Positions 1 to 6,211 of a stretch of 16,433 nt of DNA are shown piece after piece. Source of the DNA: Roseiarcus sp031367195 (GTDB taxonomy: Bacteria; Pseudomonadota; Alphaproteobacteria; Rhizobiales; Beijerinckiaceae); the NCBI GenBank assembly GCA_031367195.1, contig JANLPL010000040.1, positions 1 through 16,433 of the forward strand. The letters are read 5' to 3'. The notes below the pieces were generated by a model. The model was not told where the DNA came from, did not search any database, and saw only the letters and a program-made list of their open reading frames with translations. Position 1 is the stretch's first letter, and the number at the start of each line of letters is the position of its first letter. The translations under genes were made by a program, and so were the position numbers.

Positions 1-777
1 TTCGACATCGAACAGCCCGGTTTCGGGATTGAGATCGTAGGACTGGCGCCGCAAGCCGCGCCCGACCACCTGCTTGCACAGAAGCTGGGTGCCGAACGCG
101 CGCACGCCCAGGATGTGGGTGACGGTCTGGGTGTCCCACCCCTCCGTCAGCATCGAAACCGAAACCACGCAGCGAATTTGCGCGCCGAGCCGGCCGGGAC
201 GGCCGACGGTGTTCATCACTTCGCGCAGAAGCGCGCCCTCATTGGCCTCGCCGTGAGCGGCGCCGGCCCCCTTTCGGGCTGCAAGCTCGCGCTTGAACTG
301 CTCGATCTCCGGACCGGCGGCGTCTCGAAACCCCTTATCGAGCGCGTCGCCGGCTTCGATCTGGCGGGAGTCGATCAGCAGCGTACGCGGGCGGGGAAGC
401 CGGGCGCCCTGTTCGTCATAATTGCGGAACAGTTCCAGGTGGCCGGCATTAAAGGCAGCGCGCTCGCCCTCCTCGGCGTCGCCGCGCTCGAAGCCTGCGA
501 TCCATTCAAACACCAGTTTCGAGATGGCGGTGTTCTGACACACGACGATGAAGACCGGCGGCGCGTCGATCCCTTCGCGCCGCCAGCGCTCGAACTCGCC
601 CTCATAGTTGCTGTAGAGCGCATTCAGCGCCGTGATCAGCGTGTTGGGCAGGTCGAAGGGGCTGAGCTTGGCGGCGCCACCGGCGGTCTTGGGAAGGACT
701 TTTCCGATATGCTTCCAGAGATCGCGATAGACGACGGTGTCGGTCTGCACGAGATTGTCGGTCACCGTGCCCAACGG
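1..777 (-). pseudogene. Type III restriction (Res-like) helicase/endonuclease subunit, 5'-truncated and running off the window edge
   Basis: Reading the minus strand from about 777 down to 1 gives one open frame whose product closely resembles the middle part of type III restriction Res subunits, the SF2 ATPases that translocate DNA and cut it with a C-terminal nuclease. Visible landmarks in order are VVYRDLWKHIGK, PPVFIVVCQNTAISKLV, TLLIDSRQIEAGDAL, LREVMNTVGRPGRLGAQIRC, SVSMLTEGWDTQTVTHI, and RAFGTQLLCKQVVGRGLRRQ. The last two look like helicase motifs V and VI. The N-terminal half with Walker A and B is absent: an in-frame TAG lies at 832-834, and from about 770 rightwards the DNA belongs to a different gene on the opposite strand. 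No good start codon or ribosome site exists. The C-terminus lies beyond base 1. I infer a dead fragment; the family call is confident, the exact break is not. Confidence 0.82.
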
Positions 778-1102
778 GGCGGTCGCAGCGAATGCCCTTG
801 GGCTTACGACGCAGGTTCCCGTCCGGTCGGTCTATCTGACCTCTGGACGCAGCCGGACAATGGAACTCGGCAGGCAGGTGGCGGAGTTGCGGCACGCGTC
901 ACGTTGGCAGCTGATCCTAGGCAACCGGCCGTCAGGAAATGCGGTGCGGGCGCTGGCTTGGCTCGGCGCGGATAAAGCCGAGTCGGCGCTTGCGACGCTG
1001 AAGCGAAGCATGCCTCAAGCCGCCTTCGGTGAGTTGATCGCCGCCGCGCCGCAGCTTCCGACCTGGCTCGCGCGAAGCGTGGGGAAGGCCGCGTATGGCT
1101 GA
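770..1102 (+). pseudogene. AbiEi-type antitoxin (DUF6088-like), N-terminally truncated remnant
   Basis: From about 770 the plus-strand frame encodes PNGAVAANALGLTTQVPV, RSVYLTSGRSRTMELG, VAELRHASRWQLIL, VRALAWLGADKAESALATLK and LPTWLARSVGKAAYG before TGA at 1100. This matches my memory of the C-terminal two thirds of DUF6088 proteins, the AbiEi-like antitoxin halves of type IV toxin-antitoxin pairs. The N-terminal winged-helix part that would bind the promoter is missing: upstream of 770 the DNA is the opposite-strand Res fragment. A GTG at 737 keeps the frame open but lies inside the Res fragment and has no ribosome site. The ATG of the next fragment overlaps this stop by 8 bases (ATGGCTGA), the coupling expected of an intact antitoxin-toxin pair. 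I judge it non-functional because the 5' end is gone. Confidence 0.68.
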
Positions 1103-1196
1103 GACCATCCTTTGCTTCTTGCCGCAAGAGTGCCCCGATGTACTCGGCGTCGCAGTTGATCGACCGGGGTTGCGGGGCAATCGCAAGGCCGAGTGA
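1095..1196 (+). pseudogene. AbiEii-type toxin, N-terminal stub
   Basis: The ATG at 1095 overlaps the stop of the AbiEi-like fragment and opens 33 codons beginning MAETILCFLPQECPDVLGVA and ending VDRPGLRGNRKAE before TGA at 1194. The spacing of hydrophobic residues and the VA-x-R-x-G pattern resemble the extreme N-terminus of AbiEii nucleotidyltransferase toxins that sit directly behind DUF6088 genes. Similarity fades after about residue 25, and all catalytic motifs of the family would lie beyond this point. I infer that only the first codons of the toxin survived a deletion that joined it to the DUF262/DUF1524 remnant further right. The call rests mostly on position and a short resemblance. 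Confidence 0.42.
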
Positions 1197-1224
1197 AGGC
1201 GGGAAGGGAAGTCGCCAAACGGGT

Positions 1225-1527
1225 CGAATGATCGATTTTGTCGAAACCAGCTCGGGTCAGGTGTCGCGATATCTCGAATGTTCGAAGCGTGGCAAAGGTC
1301 GCTACGAGGTCGAGCATATCTGGGCCGACCCTACGTAGCAGCGCAAGGTCGTATGCGATCATTGTTTGGAACTCGAGAATTGCCGGAACCCTCTAGGCGG
1401 GCTTCTCCTCGCTTCGAAGAACTTCAACGCGAGCTACGGCAATCTCACCTGCATCAAAAAGCGTCCGCACGACCCGACGCAGAATCCGTTTGCGCGCTCC
1501 CCGCGCGAGCAATGCCCATTTGTTTGA
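1225..1527 (+). pseudogene. DUF262/DUF1524 (GmrSD/BrxU-like) nuclease, C-terminal remnant with in-frame stop
   Basis: The plus-strand frame from about 1225 encodes RMIDFVETSSGQ, GKGRYEVEHIWADP, then TAG at 1336-1338. It continues in the same frame with LENCRNPLGGLLLASKNFN, ASYGNL and QNPFARSP to TGA at 1525. EVEHIWA followed by RN-x-x-GGLLL-x-x-x-x-FNASYG is the pattern of the DUF1524 HNH-type domain that ends DUF262-containing, modification-dependent restriction proteins. The segment between WADP and the RNPLGG block is shorter and altered compared with what I recall. No start, N-terminal DUF262 ParB-like domain or ribosome site is present. It is a decayed fragment and the third broken defence gene in 1.5 kb. 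Confidence 0.62.
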
Positions 1528-1567
1528 TTGCGATTTTCGTCAATGCTTCTGGTGGGTTGTGAACGAA

Positions 1568-1609
1568 CACCGGCTAAAGCCGGTGGCTTCAGGTTACGGC
1601 TAGAAGCCG
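1568..1609. repeat. IS200 end hairpins (transposase 3' side)
   Basis: CACCGGCT-AA-AGCCGGTG forms an 8-bp stem at 1568-1585, followed by CGGCT-AGA-AGCCG at 1597-1609. They are likely the transposase recognition structures at the end lying behind the stop codon of tnpA. The first shares its core with the hairpin at 2090-2103. Confidence 0.65.
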
Positions 1610-1636
1610 GATTGGGTCGATCCTTCAGGTCGACGG

Positions 1637-2068
1637 CTACACAACCTTGAAATGGTCGTCCGGCGTCTCGGGTTTTTGATCCTCGATATATTTCTGCCAC
1701 ATGTCGTCGGTGACGTTGCCGCTTGAAACAACCCAATATCCGCGCCCCCACAAATGCTGGCCCCAATATCGCTTCCGCAGTGAGGCATATTCCGAGAGCA
1801 ACTTGTGCGAGCTCTTCCCCTTCAGGAACTGCACCGCCTTCGACACCGATAGATTGGGAGGTATCGACACCAGCATGTGCACGTGATCCCGATTGATCGC
1901 TCCGGCGTGGATTGTCATCTCCTGGCTCAGCGCAATCTCGCGCAGCAATTCCCGACACCGCTGACCAACGTCGCCGCTCAGCGCAGAGAACCGACATTTT
2001 GTAATCCATACAATATGATACTTGCAATCCCATACCGTATGGCTGCCACTCTTGAAGCGCTGCGTCCC
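1637..2068 (-). pseudogene. tnpA: IS200-family transposase TnpA (Y1 type), start codon out of frame
   Basis: This is a small Y1 transposase that would cut and join single-stranded IS ends through a tyrosine. The minus-strand frame is open from 2068 to TAG at 1637 and shows HTVWDCKYHIVWITK, the metal-binding NRDHVHMLVSIPP (HUH motif HVH), LSVSKAVQFLKGKSSH, RKRYWGQHLWGRGYWV, and the tyrosine-containing WQKYIEDQ near the C-terminus. About 143 codons is full length for the family. The natural-looking ATG at 2072-2070 is one base out of frame: it reads ATGAGGGACGCAG, where one G fewer would put it in frame, and the in-frame codon just upstream is TGA. The only in-frame conventional start I see is a TTG at 1948, which would drop the first hairpin-binding segment. 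I therefore call it probably inactive, or dependent on an unusual start. Confidence 0.75.
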
Positions 2069-2089
2069 TCATTATACGAACTACCCCAG

Positions 2090-2103
2090 CCGGCTAAAGC
2101 CGG
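2090..2103. repeat. IS200 end hairpin (transposase 5' side)
   Basis: CCGGCT-AA-AGCCGG is a perfect 6-bp stem just upstream of tnpA, within a C-rich then G-rich context. It is identical in core to the hairpin at the other end, as expected for IS200/IS605 subterminal palindromes. Confidence 0.65.
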
Positions 2104-2171
2104 GGGGGCGGATCCCAGAAGAGGGACTCTAAAGATAGTCGGGATCAGACCAGCTGTCTGGTCCGCCGCTT

Positions 2172-2471
2172 TCATCGCCCTGGCCTCTTGGCCAAGAAAT
2201 CCCTTTCAATCGTCAGCTGGCCGATCTTCGCGTAGAGCTTGGCCTGTTCGCGCTCGCGCTCTTCCTCGCCCCCGTCCACGACCGCCGCGCCGCGCGCGAA
2301 AAGACTCGCGGCGTTATCGAGAATAAGCTTCTTCCAGGCGTAAATCTGGTTCGGGTGAACCCCGTGCCGCTTGGCCAGGTCGGCGATCGTCGCATCCTCG
2401 CGCACAGCCTCATGCGCGATTTTCGCCTTCACCGCCGCGTCAAACTTCTTGCGTGTCTTCGTCACGCCCAT
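2172..2471 (-). CDS. IS3-family transposase OrfA (helix-turn-helix subunit)
   Basis: The 99-residue product shows a helix-turn-helix in its first half (KTRKKFDAAVKAKIAHEAV, TIADLAKRHGVHPNQIYAWKK), then a charged segment EEEREREQAKLYAKI, and the typical ending IGQLTIERDFLAKRPGR. This is the DNA-binding, end-recognising subunit of IS3 elements. It is normally joined to the DDE integrase OrfB by translational frameshifting. The stop overlaps a possible orfB ATG (CGATGA), but the frame behind it (MKAADQTAGLIP) soon runs into the IS200 hairpin and shows no integrase motifs. OrfA itself looks intact but has no functional partner here. Confidence 0.8.
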   Translation of the reverse strand: MGVTKTRKKFDAAVKAKIAHEAVREDATIADLAKRHGVHPNQIYAWKKLILDNAASLFARGAAVVDGGEEEREREQAKLYAKIGQLTIERDFLAKRPGR

Positions 2472-2517
2472 GCCCCATCGGTTGCGACAGAGCAGGACTC
2501 GCTACACCTTAACAGAT

Positions 2518-2542
2518 GGTCCCAAATTCGGGGTCCAGTTCA
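2518..2542 (-). repeat. IS3-family terminal inverted repeat
   Basis: On the minus strand the repeat reads TGAACTGGACCCCGAATTTG followed by GGACC. It opens with TGAACTG, as is common for this group of IS3 elements, and lies about 45 bases before orfA. The matching copy at the other end was not found. Confidence 0.65.
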
Positions 2543-2562
2543 ACCGGCCGTGAGCTAGGCCT

Positions 2563-3561
2563 TCAACGAGCGCTCCACATTGGTCTAATAGAGGGATTCG
2601 GGGCGGGCGCCCGCCAGATAGCCTGATGGGCTTCAGCCAAATTGTTGCGCGTCACGGGAATGCCTGGCGTAACGATCCACGGCGGCGGGTGGCGGCCAAT
2701 CATGCTCATCAGCGTGGTGATTGCCGCCGCGACGCCGAGGTCATAGGGCCGTTGCGCGGCGACGCCCTTGACGAGTTCGCCGTTCGCCAGTTCTGCAGCG
2801 ATCGCAATGCCGAGATCCACCGTCGTCACCGGCAAATTGCGGGGCCCCGCGCGGATGGCTTCGAGCGCATGGATCGCCGGGACGTCCCAGGTGACAAACA
2901 GCCCATCGAGGTCCGGATTTTCTCCGAAGAGCCGATTGAATGCGGCGCCGGCGTCCTCGACCGCGGCGAAGCGTCCCCGCACCAGCGTGATGTCCGGGCG
3001 ATTGGCTCCAATCCATTTGCGAAACGCGATCTCGCGTTCGTTGGCCGCGAAGAAATCCACGCTATAGGTCAGGATGCCGGCGACGCCCTCGTCCGCGACA
3101 TGGGGCGAGAGCTGCGCCGCCGCGATTTCGCCTAGGTTGAAATTATCGGCCGAAACGACGGACACATATTCCGCCCCCGGCAGCATGCCGGCCGGCGCGT
3201 TGTCGATCAGGATCAATTTCTTGCCTGCCTTTGAGACTTCGCGATAGGCGTGGGAAAGCCCTGACACGCCGACAGGAACGCTAATGACCGCGTCGATGCA
3301 CGATTGGGCAAGCCGCGAAAGTTCGCGATTTTGAATCGCCTTGTCGAAGGAGCAATCGACAATCTCGACGACAGCGCCCGAATGCGCTGCAAACGTTTCG
3401 CCGATGCCGGCCGTGACCAGCCGAGCCCAATCGCTGGTGACAGTGTGAAGGACAATCGCTGTGGTGAAGCGACCCGCGCGCACCGCGGTGACCTCGTCCG
3501 CCGTCAACGTCAACTTGTCGGCCGGGGCGGCTCGTTCCCCGTGCGGACCGAGGCCTCGCAT
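2563..3561 (-). CDS. Sugar-binding protein of the periplasmic type without signal peptide (putative cytoplasmic sensor)
   Basis: The 332-residue product is a type I periplasmic-binding fold (ribose/xylose-binding family) and aligns along its length with the secreted binding protein at 6212-7333. Shared blocks include GP-x-GE at the N-terminus, SDW/NDW, the DN-x-P-x-G loop, EYVS-x-VSADN, DFF, WDVP, and QRPYD-x-G near the C-terminus. Many of these line the sugar pocket in the family, so ligand binding is probably kept. It lacks the first ~35 residues of the paralogue, including the export signal; neither this frame nor the others upstream encode one. I chose ATG 3561. GGGAGG lies 11 bases before it, and a TTG three codons earlier or ATG 3594 are alternatives. 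It follows the ROK repressor on the same strand after a gap of about 95 bases and is likely co-transcribed. Either it is an intracellular sensor or decoy, or a paralogue decaying at its 5' end. The frame itself is clean. Confidence 0.8.
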   Translation of the reverse strand: MRGLGPHGERAAPADKLTLTADEVTAVRAGRFTTAIVLHTVTSDWARLVTAGIGETFAAHSGAVVEIVDCSFDKAIQNRELSRLAQSCIDAVISVPVGVSGLSHAYREVSKAGKKLILIDNAPAGMLPGAEYVSVVSADNFNLGEIAAAQLSPHVADEGVAGILTYSVDFFAANEREIAFRKWIGANRPDITLVRGRFAAVEDAGAAFNRLFGENPDLDGLFVTWDVPAIHALEAIRAGPRNLPVTTVDLGIAIAAELANGELVKGVAAQRPYDLGVAAAITTLMSMIGRHPPPWIVTPGIPVTRNNLAEAHQAIWRAPAPNPSIRPMWSAR

Positions 3562-3656
3562 CGTCAATGGCGCCTCCCGGTGCAAGTCTCGCATAGCGCT
3601 TTTTACCGAATAGGCATTGGATTCTCTTGCAAGGCAAGGGCCGGGGTCCCGAGAAG

Positions 3657-5075
3657 CTACTGGCTTCCGGCTGGTAGCGCCGGCGCCGCACGGATTCGCG
3701 CCTGACCGCCGGAGACTGCGCGCTCGCGCGCCTTTTCCGCATGGAGAAAGGCCAGAAATGCGAGGGAACGGCGGGGTGAACCGAGAGCGATCCAATCGCG
3801 TATCACCGCCGGCGCGAACAGTTCATCGCAAACCATCTGCGCCGCGCCTACGAGGCCCGCGGTGTTGCCCATTTGCGAGCGCACGATGCGCAGATCGCGC
3901 GTCACCAGCGGATGCGACTGCCGATAGATCGCCTCGCGGACCGCGGCGAGTAATATGTCGCCCGATTGTGCGACAGCGCCGCCGAGCACGACCACTGCCG
4001 GGTTCAGCAGATTGACCATCGGCGCGAGGCTTTGCCCGACAAGGCGTCCGCACCGTGCCAGGAGTTCCGCGCAAAAGGCTTCGCCGAGCTGGGCGCCGTG
4101 GCTCACGTCGGCTGCGCTAATCTCGCCATTGCGTTCGATCATCTCGGCGAGATACCGGCTGCGCCCGTCCTGTGCGGCCCTGCCAGCCCGGCGCGCGATG
4201 GCGTCTCCGCTCGCCACCGCGTCGAGGCAGCCCCTCGCGCCGCAATAACAGGCAACGTCGCTATCTTCGCCTGTCGGCGCATGGCCGACCATGCCGGCAA
4301 ATCCTTGCGCGCCCTGTTGGACGCGCCCGCCGGCCGCCACTCCGGCGCCGATCGAATGATCCAGCTTGAGGAACAGCATATCCGCGACGCCTTGGCCGGC
4401 TCCCGCTTTCAGTTCGCCGACGGTCATCATTTGGGCGGCGCCGCGCACCCAGCTCGGCGCGCCGAAGCGCAGAGACAGCCGAGCGGCGAAATCGAACCGA
4501 CGCCACGAGCGGAGTGTGTCGAGTTCGCCGATAACGAAGGCGTCGCCATCGCTGGCCTCGATCAGAACGGCTTCGGTCAAGGAAACGCCCATCCCCCAAA
4601 GCCGATCCTTGCCGCCGCGCTCGTCGAGCAGCCAGACGAAAAGACTGGTCAAGCGCTCAAGAACAGCTTCCGGCCCGGCCGAAAGATCGACCGCTTCATG
4701 ATGCTCAACGAACAACTGGCCGGACAGGTCAGCCAGCGCGACCGCGAGCGAGGAGCGGTCGACGAGCGCGACCGCAATGACGCCGGCCTCCGCAACGAAG
4801 CGCAGATGCCGCGGCGCCCGACCACCAAGCGCCACGCCCAACTCCCCGCTCGCGATGAGGCCCAGATGTTCCAGCGTCGCCAGACGGTCGGCCACGGCGG
4901 CGCGACCTAGCTCCGCGCGTCTTTCGATATCAAGTCGCGCCGTGGCCTCGCCCAGGCGAATGAGGTTCAGAACAAGCGCGAGGCTCCCTCCGCCGGCGTC
5001 AAGGGTTCGCGGACGTCCCACCGGCCGCACTTTGGGACTGGCTTCGCCTGGCGATAGTTCTCCGTCACGAGACAT
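3657..5075 (-). CDS. ROK-family transcriptional repressor
   Basis: The 472-residue product has an N-terminal winged helix (about residues 30-92: LVLNLIRLGEATARLDIERR, VADRLATLEHLGLIA, GGRAPRHLRF) followed by a ROK sugar-kinase-like domain. The ROK zinc site is complete: His265, Cys276, Cys278 and Cys283 in GH-x10-CYCGARGCLD. The kinase residues are not. Where active ROK kinases have NDAN, this protein has GAAQ (about residues 212-215), and the DGGT-type phosphate loop is absent, so it should bind a sugar without phosphorylating it, as NagC- and XylR-type regulators do. Start ATG 5075 has AAGGAAG seven bases upstream. It is divergent from the isomerase-transport operon, with an inverted repeat inside that operon's promoter as the likely operator. 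The last ~40 residues (HAEKARERAVSG onwards) look like a non-conserved tail. Role: probably represses the operon until the sugar or a metabolite binds. Confidence 0.88.
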   Translation of the reverse strand: MSRDGELSPGEASPKVRPVGRPRTLDAGGGSLALVLNLIRLGEATARLDIERRAELGRAAVADRLATLEHLGLIASGELGVALGGRAPRHLRFVAEAGVIAVALVDRSSLAVALADLSGQLFVEHHEAVDLSAGPEAVLERLTSLFVWLLDERGGKDRLWGMGVSLTEAVLIEASDGDAFVIGELDTLRSWRRFDFAARLSLRFGAPSWVRGAAQMMTVGELKAGAGQGVADMLFLKLDHSIGAGVAAGGRVQQGAQGFAGMVGHAPTGEDSDVACYCGARGCLDAVASGDAIARRAGRAAQDGRSRYLAEMIERNGEISAADVSHGAQLGEAFCAELLARCGRLVGQSLAPMVNLLNPAVVVLGGAVAQSGDILLAAVREAIYRQSHPLVTRDLRIVRSQMGNTAGLVGAAQMVCDELFAPAVIRDWIALGSPRRSLAFLAFLHAEKARERAVSGGQARIRAAPALPAGSQ

Positions 5076-5188
5076 ATTGGGCTTCCTTGTCGGGCTTTAG
5101 ACATCGCGGGACGACGCAGATCGAAATCTCCCGCGCCCTTCATAACAATTTTCCAACAAAAGTCTCGCGGCTTATGCGCTTTTTTATA

Positions 5189-5216
5189 TTGACCGGCTTC
5201 GCGAGCCGTTTATACG
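5189..5216 (+). promoter_or_regulatory. Sigma70-like promoter of the sugar operon with embedded operator
   Basis: TTGACC at 5189-5194 and TATACG at 5211-5216 are separated by 16 bases and lie about 60 bases before the first gene of the operon. The inverted repeat CGGCT-TCGCG-AGCCG (5194-5208) fills the spacer, so a bound repressor would block RNA polymerase. The divergent ROK protein is the obvious candidate. Assigned by eye from consensus. Confidence 0.55.
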
Positions 5217-5274
5217 CTTCGCCGTGAACGACGCTTTCGCTGACAGAGCGGCCGTCGGCAGGGAGGAGGGGTCA

Positions 5275-6117
5275 ATGCCAACATCGGGGGGAGTCGCGAA
5301 ACTCGCCTACCACACCAATTGCTGGGGCCCGCTTGGCGGCAATGCAGTGGGCGTCACCTCAATCGCCGAACTGACGTATCGCACCTTCGGCGACATGGAA
5401 CGGGCGATCGCCGAGATCGGCTCGCTCGGCTATGCGGGGGTCGAACTCTTCGATGGCAATCTGCTCGACTATGACGGGCGCCGCAGCGCGCTCCGCTCGG
5501 CGCTGTCCGCCGCCGGCGTCAAACTTCTGGCCGCCTATTCCGGCGCAAATTTCATTTTTCCCGATATTCTCGACCAGGAGCTTGCGCGCATCACGCGCGT
5601 CGCGGACGCCGCAGCGGATTTCGGCGCGCAGCATCTCGTCGTGGGCGGCGGCGCAAAGCGCTTCGACGGCCTGCGCGGCGACGACCACAAGCGACTGGCC
5701 GGCGGTCTCGAGAATGTTGTGACGATCGCGACAGCGCGTGGATTGCGCGCTCACTATCATCCTCATCTGACGACAATCGTCGAAGGGCCGTCCGAGGTGG
5801 ACCAGATATTCAGTCAGACCTCGATCGACTTTTGTCCCGATACCGCCCACCTCGCCGCGGCGGGCGCCGACGTCCCGGCTATGATCCGCAAACACCGGAC
5901 GCGCATTTCCTACGTGCACCTGAAAGGGTGGCGCAAGCAACCTTTTGCCTTCACGCCGCTCGACGAAGGCGATCTCGACGTGCACGCCATCATGCAAGCG
6001 CTGGCTGAAATCAAATTCGACGGCTGGATCACTGCGGAACTCGATTCCTGGCCCGATCCGAAGGACGGCGCGGCGAAGAGTCTCGCGTTTCTTCGCAAGG
6101 CATTGGCGAAAGCCTGA
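5275..6117 (+). CDS. Sugar isomerase/epimerase, xylose-isomerase-like TIM barrel (AP endonuclease family 2 fold)
   Basis: The 280-residue product has the pattern of the metal-dependent TIM-barrel family that includes IolE, hydroxypyruvate isomerase and tagatose/psicose 3-epimerases. Likely metal and catalytic positions are Glu57 (GYAGVELFDG), His162 and His164 with Glu170 (HYHPHLTTIVE), Asp189 and His192 (PDTAHLAAAG), His215 and Lys217 (YVHLKG), and Glu255 (ITAELD). The HxH-x5-E and DTAH blocks most resemble IolE-like keto-inositol dehydratases, but the substrate cannot be read from sequence. I chose ATG 5275 because GGAGGAGG lies just before it; a GTG at 5224 also keeps the frame open but sits at the expected transcription start. 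It is the first gene behind the ROK-controlled promoter and is followed after 94 bases by the transporter. Cytoplasmic; acts on the imported sugar or its oxidised product. Confidence 0.85.
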   Translation: MPTSGGVAKLAYHTNCWGPLGGNAVGVTSIAELTYRTFGDMERAIAEIGSLGYAGVELFDGNLLDYDGRRSALRSALSAAGVKLLAAYSGANFIFPDILDQELARITRVADAAADFGAQHLVVGGGAKRFDGLRGDDHKRLAGGLENVVTIATARGLRAHYHPHLTTIVEGPSEVDQIFSQTSIDFCPDTAHLAAAGADVPAMIRKHRTRISYVHLKGWRKQPFAFTPLDEGDLDVHAIMQALAEIKFDGWITAELDSWPDPKDGAAKSLAFLRKALAKA

Positions 6118-6154
6118 GACGCATACCGATTTCACCCACTGACGAGGTTAGCAC

Positions 6155-6186
6155 CAAGGCAGGGCGCCAAGGCGGAGTGGCAAGGC
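6155..6186 (+). repeat. Three CAAGGC repeats at 13-base intervals before the binding-protein gene
   Basis: CAAGGC starts at 6155, 6168 and 6181, exactly 13 bases apart, in the 94-base gap before the binding-protein gene. It may be a protein-binding array, a leader RNA feature or chance. Confidence 0.3.
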
Positions 6187-6211
6187 GCAAGTTCAACCAA
6201 CGGAGGAAACG

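Larger units (their letters stand above)
1565..2107 (-). mobile_element. IS200/IS605-family insertion sequence (tnpA-only)
   Basis: A TnpA-like frame on the minus strand is flanked on both sides by imperfect palindromes with the same core, CCGGCTAAAGCCGG: one at about 1568-1585 and one at 2090-2103. A second short hairpin (CGGCT-AGA-AGCCG) lies at 1597-1609. Subterminal hairpins instead of terminal inverted repeats are the hallmark of the IS200/IS605 family, which transposes as single-stranded DNA. No tnpB is present. The outer limits are estimates from the hairpins because these elements make no target duplication. It abuts and seems to truncate the IS3 remnant on its right. Confidence 0.75.
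2108..2542 (-). mobile_element. IS3-family insertion sequence remnant (one end plus orfA)
   Basis: A terminal inverted repeat beginning TGAACTGGACCCCGAATTTG on the minus strand (outer end at 2542) is followed by an IS3-type orfA. Behind orfA only about 65 bases remain before the IS200 hairpin. No orfB with a DDE catalytic core and no second terminal repeat are present. The element has lost most of its length, probably through the IS200 insertion or an associated deletion, and cannot transpose by itself. Its intact end lies only 20 bases behind the stop codon of the neighbouring binding-protein gene. Confidence 0.72.

Noticed and set aside
115..975. Long plus-strand open frame across the Res fragment
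   Set aside because: It is the mirror of the minus-strand Res frame and shows no family pattern; open mirror frames are common in high-GC DNA.
1978..2175. Frame behind IS3 orfA as a possible orfB start
   Set aside because: It overlaps orfA with ATGA but shows no integrase motif and reads straight into the IS200 hairpin and tnpA in another frame.
2830..2840. Further GCAAATTGC copy inside the signal-less binding-protein gene
   Set aside because: It lies within well-conserved coding sequence and lacks the extended symmetric arms; likely chance.
3562..3795. N-terminal extension of the signal-less binding protein to 3795
   Set aside because: It overlaps the end of the ROK gene in another frame and the encoded residues are low-complexity Arg/Pro/Ser with no signal peptide. 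The paralogue alignment starts near 3550.
3966..4910. 314-codon plus-strand open frame opposite the ROK gene
   Set aside because: Composition and motifs match an antisense reading of the ROK coding frame, with no ribosome site or domain.
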